The notes under the pieces: model-generated
Database searches by the model: none
Told to the model about the DNA's origin: nothing
The model's input: the letters and a program-made list of their open reading frames with translations, nothing else
Origin: an uncultured Cellulomonadaceae bacterium
GTDB lineage: Bacteria; Actinomycetota; Actinomycetes; Actinomycetales; Cellulomonadaceae
Reading direction: 5' to 3'
Assembly: GCA_947495165.1 (NCBI GenBank)
Contig: CANLXM010000003.1
Location: 532,041-596,040 of the forward strand
DNA length: 64,000 bases
In this document: piece after piece, positions 1 through 6,413 of the stretch
How the letters are laid out: each line of letters begins with the position of its first letter
Position numbering within the stretch: position 1 is the stretch's first letter
Made by a program: the position numbers and the translations under genes

Positions 1-1856
1 ACGCCCGGGTCGACCCTCGCGATCTGCCAGGCGTCCACGAGGAGCTGAACCGCGTGATCGCCGAGGGCGGGCGGTTCACGCTGACGTACCGAGTGACCGT
101 CCCCGGCGTCGACGGACGACGCTGGGTGACCGCCCGGGGGCGTGCCATCAGCGGCCCCGACGGGACCTCGCAGGCGCTCGTGGGTGCGGCGTTCGACGCG
201 ACCACGGAGCGCGCGAAGTCCGACCATGTCGCGAGCATCCTCGAGTCGATCCCCACCGCGTTCTTCTCCCTCGACCGCGAGTGGCGCATGACCTACGTCA
301 ACGCCGAGGCCGAGCGCGTCCTGCTGACCCCCCGGGAGGCGATGCTCGGCAGGGTCGTGTGGGACGCGTTCCCTGCGGCCGTCGGCTCGGACTTCGAGGT
401 GCAGTACCGCCGGGCCGTCGAGCACGGTGAGGTCACCACGTTCGAGGCGCACTACCCGGAGCCCCTGGACCGGTGGTACGAGGTGCACGCGGCTCCGCGC
501 CCCGACGGGCTCGCGGTCTACTTCCTCGACGTCACGGCGCACAAGAAGCTGCAGGAGCAGACGCAGGAAGCCGCGCGCCGAGCGAGCCTGCTCGCCGCCG
601 TGACGTCGGAGCTCACCCAGACCCTGGACACGGAGGAAGCCGTCGCGCGGCTCGCCCAGCTCCTGGTGCCGAGCCTCGCCGACTGGTGCGTGGTCACGCT
701 CGCCACGGAGACCGACCGCGACGGACAGCCGCGGCTGCGCGACATCGGGACGTGGCACGCGGATCCCGCGGCACGCGAGCGGGTCGAGCGCTACGCCGAC
801 GTGCGCCTGACGTCGCTGCGCCCGGGGGCCTACCTGCTGCAGGCGCTCGAGGTGAGCGGGGCGATCAAGATCCCCACCGGGGCGACGGCGAAGATCGCCG
901 ACGTGCTCGAGCCGGGCGAGGCGCGCGAGCTGCTCGAGTCGCTCGCCCCGGAGTCCGCGTGCGTGCTCCCGATGCGGGCGCGTGGCCGGACGATCGGAGC
1001 GCTGACGCTCTTCAACGGCGCGCCTCGGGCGCCGCTCACCGACGCCGAGGTCCAGGCGGCCGAGGACATCGCCGGACGCGCTGGCCTGGCGCTCGACAAC
1101 GCGCGGCTCTACGAGCAGCAGCGACGGCTGGCCGAGGGGCTGCAGCGTTCGTTGCTCACCCAGCCACCACAGAGCGCCGAGCTCGAGATCGTCGTCCGGT
1201 ACCGCCCGGCCGCCGAGGCGGCCCGGGTCGGGGGAGACTGGTACGACGCGTTCCAGCAGGGTGACGGGTCCACCACGATCGTGATCGGCGACGTCGCGGG
1301 TCACGACATCGAGGCAGCGGCGTCGATGGGGGAGCTCCGCGCGCTCGTCCGCGGGGTGGGGATGACGAACGGTTCCGGGCCGGCACAGCTGCTCAGATCG
1401 GTCGACGACGCGCACCTTCGCCTCGGGGGACAGGCCATCGCCACCGCGGTCGTGGCGCGTCTGGAGCCGACGAGCGACGACGGGTCCGTCCCGGGGGCGT
1501 ACCTGCGCTGGTCCAACGCTGGCCACCCGTACCCGATCGTGATCGACCCGGAGGGGAGCGTCCGGCTCCTCGACGCCCAGCGCCCCGACATCCTGCTCGG
1601 GGTGCGGCGCGCGGCCCAGCGACGCGAGGACACGTTGCCGATCGCCAGCGGTTCGATCGTGCTGCTCTACACCGATGGTCTGGTCGAGCGTCGCGACCGT
1701 GGTGTTCGCGAAGGCATGGCTGAGCTGACAGCGGTGCTCGGAGAGCTCGTCGCGCGGCGGCTGACGCTCGACGACATCGTCGACGAGGCGCTGCGGCTCA
1801 TGCTGCCCGAGCAGCGCGGCGACGACGTCGCGATCCTCGCGGTGCGTCTCACCTGA
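1..1856 (+). CDS. PAS-GAF-SpoIIE (PP2C) phosphatase, 5' partial
   Basis: Serine/threonine phosphatase of the RsbU/SpoIIE type, which in related bacteria dephosphorylates anti-anti-sigma factors in stress signalling. The frame is open from base 3 to the TGA at 1854-1856, and codons upstream of the GTG at 54 continue a PAS-like fold (RDLPGVHEEL), so the true start lies outside the window. Counting from the GTG at 54: end of one PAS domain (1-50), a second PAS (about 55-165, FFSLDREWRMTYVN), a GAF domain (about 180-350), then the phosphatase domain (about 370-600) with metal-binding motifs GGDWYDAF, GDVAGHDIEA, YTDGLVERRD and RGDDVAIL. All expected Asp residues are visible, so it is probably active. 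Cytosolic; no transmembrane segment in the visible part. Target and sensed signal are unknown, and no anti-sigma partner lies within the window. Confidence 0.9.
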   Translation, partial: ARVDPRDLPGVHEELNRVIAEGGRFTLTYRVTVPGVDGRRWVTARGRAISGPDGTSQALVGAAFDATTERAKSDHVASILESIPTAFFSLDREWRMTYVNAEAERVLLTPREAMLGRVVWDAFPAAVGSDFEVQYRRAVEHGEVTTFEAHYPEPLDRWYEVHAAPRPDGLAVYFLDVTAHKKLQEQTQEAARRASLLAAVTSELTQTLDTEEAVARLAQLLVPSLADWCVVTLATETDRDGQPRLRDIGTWHADPAARERVERYADVRLTSLRPGAYLLQALEVSGAIKIPTGATAKIADVLEPGEARELLESLAPESACVLPMRARGRTIGALTLFNGAPRAPLTDAEVQAAEDIAGRAGLALDNARLYEQQRRLAEGLQRSLLTQPPQSAELEIVVRYRPAAEAARVGGDWYDAFQQGDGSTTIVIGDVAGHDIEAAASMGELRALVRGVGMTNGSGPAQLLRSVDDAHLRLGGQAIATAVVARLEPTSDDGSVPGAYLRWSNAGHPYPIVIDPEGSVRLLDAQRPDILLGVRRAAQRREDTLPIASGSIVLLYTDGLVERRDRGVREGMAELTAVLGELVARRLTLDDIVDEALRLMLPEQRGDDVAILAVRLT

Positions 1857-1938
1857 GGGCCCGTGGCTCCGGGTCTGGCCGGGCCGGGCGCCGACGCGGG
1901 GAGGCGTTGCACGCCGATCGGCCCGCCGTCCACCGCTG

Positions 1939-1966
1939 TTTTGACATAATGTACCTTATCGGCGAT
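1939..1966 (-). other. dif: dif-like XerC/XerD recombination site
   Basis: Read on the minus strand: an 11-bp arm ending CCGATAA, a 6-bp spacer GGTACA, and an 11-bp arm starting TTATGTCAA. This is the 11-6-11 layout of bacterial dif, and both arm cores match the actinobacterial dif consensus as I remember it (CCGATAA / TTATGTCAA). It is an AT-rich island inside a very GC-rich, gene-free spacer (1857-2294). Apart from this site and the rbpA promoter I see nothing else in that spacer. Alternatives: a XerCD-exploiting integration site or a resolvase site, but no recombinase or mobile gene is visible. Confidence 0.6.
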
Positions 1967-2213
1967 TGGGCCAGTCGTCCGAGAGGGGTGCTGTACCGCG
2001 GAACCCTGGGCGTCGGTCCCAGCCCACTCGTGTACGCTCCGGTCGCGGCCCGACCCGTTTCTCCCCACACTGATAGCCGGGAGTGACCGAGGTCTCGGCC
2101 GTGACCTCACCGCTTCCTCGTACATGCGCAGGTGCGCCCGATGAGGAACGACGACGCGAAGTATCACGCTGGCGCGGCCTGGGCACGCGTTCACGGGACC
2201 TTCACCTGGTTCC

Positions 2214-2239
2214 GGAACATCGCACGCAGGCTCGACGTT
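2214..2239 (+). promoter_or_regulatory. ECF/SigR-type promoter of rbpA
   Basis: GGAAC at 2214-2218 and GTT at 2237-2239 are separated by 18 bp. This matches group IV sigma factors of the SigR/SigH type (GGAAT/C-N18-GTT), and the streptomycete rbpA gene is known to be under disulfide-stress sigma R control. Transcription would begin near 2246, giving a leader of about 50 nt before the rbpA ATG. The match is by eye only. Confidence 0.5.
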
Positions 2240-2294
2240 CAGAGTGCAGGACACCGACAAGCAACCGGCTGGTGACACCAGCCTTGGAGGAACA

Positions 2295-2639
2295 ATGGCA
2301 GACCGTTCACTGCGTGGCATGAGCATCGGCGCCAAGAGCATGGAGACGGACGAGGGCGTCGACTTCGCCCCCCGGTTCCAGGCGCACTACGACTGCCCGA
2401 ACGGCCACACGATCATCCTGCCGTTCTCGACCGAGGCCGAGGTCCCGCTCGAGTGGGAGTGCCGCTGCAACGAGACGGCGCTCCTGCGCGACGCGGACCG
2501 TCCCGAGCCGAAGGCCACCAAGCCGGTCCGCACCCACTGGGACATGCTGCTCGAGCGTCGCACGATCAAGGAGCTCGAGGACCTGCTCGACGAGCGCCTC
2601 ACGCTGCTGCGCGAGGGCAAGCTGCGCCGCAGCGCCTGA
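2295..2639 (+). CDS. rbpA: RNA polymerase-binding protein RbpA
   Basis: Actinobacterial transcription factor that binds RNA polymerase and group I/II sigma factors and stabilises the open complex. The 114 residues show an N-terminal tail, a core domain with Cys34, Cys56 and Cys58 (HYDCPNGH and WECRCNE; the zinc-type set also found in streptomycete RbpA) and a C-terminal sigma-interaction helix starting HWDMLLERRTIKELEDLL. The ATG at 2295 is chosen because GGAGG lies at 2286-2290; an in-frame GTG at 2244 would add 17 unrelated residues. It stands alone, behind an ECF-like promoter and followed by a strong terminator, so it is probably monocistronic. Length is normal for the family. Confidence 0.96.
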   Translation: MADRSLRGMSIGAKSMETDEGVDFAPRFQAHYDCPNGHTIILPFSTEAEVPLEWECRCNETALLRDADRPEPKATKPVRTHWDMLLERRTIKELEDLLDERLTLLREGKLRRSA

Positions 2640-2652
2640 TCTCGCTCCGCCT

Positions 2653-2686
2653 CGAAGGGCCCGCCGTCACCACGGCGGGCCCTTCG
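2653..2686. terminator. Bidirectional terminator between rbpA and ppm
   Basis: Perfect 15-bp GC-rich stem (2653-2667 with 2672-2686) around a 4-base loop, placed between the convergent ends of rbpA and the mannose synthase gene. It lacks a long U tract, as is common in actinobacteria. Confidence 0.85.
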
Positions 2687-2711
2687 CGCGTCTCGGTGCT
2701 GCAGACGAGGG

Positions 2712-3470
2712 TCAGCGGCGCCGGACCAGCGCGCGGAGCTGACGTCCGCGCTTCTGCACGCCCCAGACCGTGACGCGCCACAGCGCCTCGACCACGATCG
2801 CGCGGCTCATCTTCGACTCCCCCGCCTCGCGCTCCACGAACGTGATCGGCACCTCCCGGACGGTCCCGCCGTCTGCGCGCACGCGCGCCGTCATGTCGAC
2901 CTGGAAGCAGTAGCCCTGGCTGGCGACGGCCCCGAGGTCGATCGCCCGGAGCGCGTCAGCGCGGAACGCCCGGAACCCGGCGGTCGCGTCCGCGACACCC
3001 AGGTCGAGCATCAGCCGGGTGTACGTGTTGCCGCCTCGGGACAGCGCCTGGCGCGACCGCGGCCAGTTCTGCACCGCGCCCCCCGGGACCCAGCGCGACC
3101 CGATCACGAGATCCACGCCGTCCCCGAGGGCAGCGAGCAACCGCGGCATCTCCTCGGGGCGGTGCGACCCGTCCGCGTCCATCTCGCACACCACGTCGTA
3201 CCCCTGCTCGAGGGCCCACCGGAACCCGGCGACGTAGGCCGACCCCAGGCCCTGCTTGCCGGTCCGGTGCAGGACGTGCACCGCCGCGTCGTCCACCGCT
3301 GCGGCGTCGGCGAACGTCCCGGTGCCGTCGGGGCTGCCGTCATCCACCACGAGCACGTCCGCAGCCGGCACCGCGGAGCGCAGCCGCGCGAGCGTCGTCG
3401 GCAGTGTGAGCCGCTCGTTGTACGTCGGGATCACCACGACGGTGCGGCGGGCGGGCTGGTCTGCGGGCAT
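2712..3470 (-). CDS. ppm1: Polyprenol monophosphomannose synthase (GT2)
   Basis: Transfers mannose from GDP-mannose to polyprenyl phosphate. The product feeds lipomannan/LAM-type glycolipid synthesis and protein O-mannosylation on the outer membrane face. The 252 residues form one GT-A domain with VVVIPTYNER near residue 11, VVDDGSPDGTG near 40, the nucleotide/metal motif CEMDADGSHRPEE near 95 and a basic tail (KRGRQ...RRR). No transmembrane segment, so it is the soluble catalytic type. It lies 24 bases downstream of lnt on the same strand. In Mycobacterium tuberculosis the two activities are fused in one protein (Ppm1); here they are separate genes, probably cotranscribed. The minus-strand ATG at 3470 begins right at the glycosyltransferase fold. 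Confidence 0.92.
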   Translation of the reverse strand: MPADQPARRTVVVIPTYNERLTLPTTLARLRSAVPAADVLVVDDGSPDGTGTFADAAAVDDAAVHVLHRTGKQGLGSAYVAGFRWALEQGYDVVCEMDADGSHRPEEMPRLLAALGDGVDLVIGSRWVPGGAVQNWPRSRQALSRGGNTYTRLMLDLGVADATAGFRAFRADALRAIDLGAVASQGYCFQVDMTARVRADGGTVREVPITFVEREAGESKMSRAIVVEALWRVTVWGVQKRGRQLRALVRRR

Positions 3471-3494
3471 CGTTCCTCAGCTCTGTGGCGGCCG

Positions 3495-5027
3495 TCAGGC
3501 CGTGCGCCGACGCCTGGTCGCACCCACGACCGCGGCAGCACCGGCAAGCACGCACACTATCCAACTCGGGACCGCCCCGGCGCGCACCCCTGGGGTGAGG
3601 CTGGAGCGAAGCGGCAGGTCGGCGACCATCTGCGCCGGGGTGAAGAGCGCCGTCTCCTGCTGCACCCGACCGGCCGGGTCGATGACGGCGCTGACCCCGA
3701 CCGTCGAGACCTGCACGGTCGCACGGCCCGTCTCGATCGCGCGGATGCGCGCCATCGCCAGCTGCTGGGTGGACTCGGCGGTCATGCCGAAGTTCGCGTT
3801 GTTGGTCTGGACGACGAGCACCTCTCCCCCGGCCTTGATCGCGCCGTGCACGACGTCGTCGTAGGCGACCTCGAAGCAGATGACGTCACCGATGCCCACG
3901 GTCCGGCCCAGACGCTCGGAGGCGAGCGCGAGGTGGCCGGCGCCCTCGCCGGCCAGCATGTCCGTCGTGACCAGGTCGACCGCCGACGAGAACCGGCGCG
4001 CCAGGTCGCGCAGCGGGACGTACTCGGCGAACGGCACGGGATGCTGCTTGGCATAGACGTCCGTGATCCCCTGACCCGGCTCCCACAGCACGCCCTCGTT
4101 GTACCTGCCACCGTCCGCGTAGCGCTGCGTGCCGACGAGGATCGGTGCGCCCACCGCACCGGCGGCCGCGTCGATCTGCTGGGCCGCGTCGGCATCGACG
4201 CGCGGGTCGACGTCGGAGGCGTTCTCCGGCCACAGGACGAGGTCGAGGGATCCAGGAGGCGACGAGTCCAGGAGTGCGTACGTCCCGGTGAGATGGTTGT
4301 CGAGCACCTCTCGGCGGTTCGCGAACGCGCCCAGCCCGGGCTCCGCGACGTTGCCCTGGACCACCCCGACGGCGAGCCGGCCCTCCTGCGCCTGGGTGTT
4401 GAGGGGGACGAAGAGCCCGCTGATCAGGACGACCGAGGCGAGGATCACCGCGCCCGCGGCATGCCCGACCTGGAGCCGGGCCAGCCGCCAGAGCGCCATC
4501 CCGACGACCACGCCGACGAGGGCGACCAGGAAGCTGACCAGGGTGGGCCCCCCGAGCCATGCGAAGCGCCCCAGCGGGGAGTCTGCCTGCGCGAACGCGA
4601 GCCGCCCCCACGGGAAGCCACCAAAGGGCCACGAGGACCGCAGCACCTCTCCGGCAGTCCACACGAGAGCGAACACCGGCGGCGCAAGCACGGTGCTGCT
4701 CAGCAGGCGTGAGCGCTGGACGAGGGACCAGGCAGCGCAGGCGACGCCCACGAGGGCGGCCTCGACGACGCTGAGGGCCACCCACGGCACCGGACCGACG
4801 ACGTAGTCGGTCCACGAGATCAGCGGGAGGAAGAAGGCGGCCCCGAACACGGTCCCGAGGAACCACGAGAACACCAGGCCCTGCTCGCGCAGCGCGAGGA
4901 AGAGCAGCCCCACGCCGACGAAGCTGAGCGGCCACAGACCGTAGTCCGGGAAGGCGCCGGTGGTGGCGAACCCGCCCGCGACGGCGAGCAGCATCGCGAC
5001 GAGGCGGCTGACGAGGCTGTGCGACAC
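3495..5027 (-). CDS. lnt: Apolipoprotein N-acyltransferase
   Basis: Membrane enzyme that N-acylates the amino-terminal diacylglyceryl-cysteine of lipoproteins. The 510 residues carry about seven or eight hydrophobic segments in the first 200 residues, then a nitrilase-like domain. The catalytic Glu-Lys-Cys triad is visible as LWPENASD, YAKQHPVPFAEYVP and GDVICFEVAYDD, followed by the conserved VVQTNNANFG. A last hydrophobic segment and basic tail anchor the C-terminus. The start is a GTG (5025-5027 on the minus strand) with little Shine-Dalgarno sequence. Gene order lnt-ppm supports joint expression and the physical Lnt-Ppm partnership known from mycobacteria. Upstream is a 320-base spacer presumed to hold its promoter. 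Confidence 0.95.
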   Translation of the reverse strand: MSHSLVSRLVAMLLAVAGGFATTGAFPDYGLWPLSFVGVGLLFLALREQGLVFSWFLGTVFGAAFFLPLISWTDYVVGPVPWVALSVVEAALVGVACAAWSLVQRSRLLSSTVLAPPVFALVWTAGEVLRSSWPFGGFPWGRLAFAQADSPLGRFAWLGGPTLVSFLVALVGVVVGMALWRLARLQVGHAAGAVILASVVLISGLFVPLNTQAQEGRLAVGVVQGNVAEPGLGAFANRREVLDNHLTGTYALLDSSPPGSLDLVLWPENASDVDPRVDADAAQQIDAAAGAVGAPILVGTQRYADGGRYNEGVLWEPGQGITDVYAKQHPVPFAEYVPLRDLARRFSSAVDLVTTDMLAGEGAGHLALASERLGRTVGIGDVICFEVAYDDVVHGAIKAGGEVLVVQTNNANFGMTAESTQQLAMARIRAIETGRATVQVSTVGVSAVIDPAGRVQQETALFTPAQMVADLPLRSSLTPGVRAGAVPSWIVCVLAGAAAVVGATRRRRTA

Positions 5028-5347
5028 CCGAGCAGGCTACGTCATGATCCCCGTCAGACCCGCACGTCCTTCGTACCGCACGGGCCGTCGCCGGCGGGTG
5101 CGTTGTCTACTGAACGTACGGGCCTGACGGGTGGTGTCGGCGCTCCGCGGGTCGTCCGGTTCGGGACGACGCGTGGGGCCCTCCCCCTCGCGGGGTGACC
5201 GTGACCAAAAAGCAACCTACTCCCCTGGGCGTCCCACGTGCAAGGGAGGTAACGCCGCAGGTCAACGACGTATTCGCAGGCGGCGCGCTGTCTGTTTCGT
5301 CCACTTTCACCCGGTCTCGGGAGTGTCGCGCTCGGCGTGTCGGCCAC
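5028..5347. other. 320-base spacer upstream of lnt
   Basis: No convincing gene or RNA. On the minus strand, TTGACC (complement of 5260-5265) could be a -35 element, but no good -10 stands at the right distance. A small tandem GTGACC-GTGACC lies near 5199. I tried to fit c-di-AMP and other riboswitch patterns and saw no match. Confidence 0.4.
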
Positions 5348-6364
5348 TCACCCCCACGTGTCGTAGATCACAGCCCCGGCGCGCACCGTCCGCAGGCACA
5401 CTGGCCGCTGGTCGTCAGCCTCGAGGAACGGCAGGAGCGGCGTCCCCGCACGAGCGTCCGAGCTCCACGCCGACCGTGGCCCCTGCACGCCCAGGTGGCC
5501 GCCGCGCCAGACGGCGAGGTGCGCGACCGCCCCGGGCCGCAGCTCCCCCACGTCGTCCTGGCCGACCGCGCGCCAGCCGCCGCGCGTCGCGGCACGGAAC
5601 GCGGCGCGCGCCGACACCCGCTCCGCGGCAGGCTCCTGGGTCATCGCGTGCAGGACCGCTCCCCAGGGGTCGCTCGAGAACCCGCCCAGGGACACCGCGA
5701 GCCCTGCGGCCGCGGCCGACCCGAGCGGCAGGTCCGGCACCACGAACGTCACCCGCACCCCGAGCCGAGCGACCTGTGCGCTCGTCTCCGCCGACACGGA
5801 CCGCAGACCCACGAGGCGATGCCCCGCGCGCGCCACGGCGGCGGCGCCCTCGCGCTCGGACGCTGTTTCGAGTGCGCGCAGCGCCCGCTGCTCGCTCTGC
5901 GCAGTCCCGACGACGAGGGCGACCGGTCGGTGCGCTCGGGTCGCGGACACGACGGCCGCCACGGCCTGGTCGTCGGACACCGCCTCGAGGTCGAGGGCTC
6001 CGCGGCGGCCGGCTCCGCCAGTCTCGTACGCCACGACCTCTACCTGGGCGTGCCCGCCGGCGCCGAGGCTCGTCGCGCTCGCGTCAGCCGCGGACCGTCC
6101 GGGCGACGTGAGCGTGTGCAGGGACACGACGCCGTGGGCAGCGGCGCCCGCCAGGTCCGCAGGAGCGCCGAGGTCCGCCGCGGCGTCGACGAACGCCGGG
6201 GCGACGAGCGCGCCGTCGAGGTCGATCGTCTGCTGGGCGGACATCTGGTCCGCCGTGTCCTCGTCACCAAGCCAGGTGATCACCCCGGCCTCCACCATGA
6301 GCGCCTGGGCGAAGGGATGCGTGGCGGAGTGCACGACGCCGTTCCGGTACAGAGTGCTGGTCAC
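5348..6364 (-). CDS. Degenerate amidohydrolase-like protein
   Basis: 338 residues with the layout of the metal-dependent amidohydrolase superfamily: an N-terminal beta-sandwich strand set (LYRNGVVHSATHPFAQALMVEAGVI), the strand leading into the barrel, a late SSDPWGAVLHAM segment where active members carry the metal-binding Asp, and a C-terminal sandwich (GELRPGAVAHLAVWRGG). The first metal motif, normally FVDxHxH, reads PAFVDAAADLG here, so the two His ligands are absent, and no later His pair is obvious. Catalysis by the usual mechanism is therefore doubtful; it may be a binding or scaffold protein. GTG start at 6364 on the minus strand. It sits 49 bases downstream of helY and may belong to that transcript. 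Substrate unknown. Confidence 0.75.
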   Translation of the reverse strand: MTSTLYRNGVVHSATHPFAQALMVEAGVITWLGDEDTADQMSAQQTIDLDGALVAPAFVDAAADLGAPADLAGAAAHGVVSLHTLTSPGRSAADASATSLGAGGHAQVEVVAYETGGAGRRGALDLEAVSDDQAVAAVVSATRAHRPVALVVGTAQSEQRALRALETASEREGAAAVARAGHRLVGLRSVSAETSAQVARLGVRVTFVVPDLPLGSAAAAGLAVSLGGFSSDPWGAVLHAMTQEPAAERVSARAAFRAATRGGWRAVGQDDVGELRPGAVAHLAVWRGGHLGVQGPRSAWSSDARAGTPLLPFLEADDQRPVCLRTVRAGAVIYDTWG

Positions 6365-6413
6365 GCGTCCACCCTAGCGAGACCCGTGCCAGCCCTGACC
6401 GCGCGCGACGACG

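Noticed and set aside
1960..2035. tRNA-like fold after the dif-like site
   Set aside because: No T-loop GGTTCGA-type sequence and no proper acceptor stem.
5028..5347. Possible riboswitch or small RNA upstream of lnt
   Set aside because: No match to a known class and no clear promoter-terminator pair.
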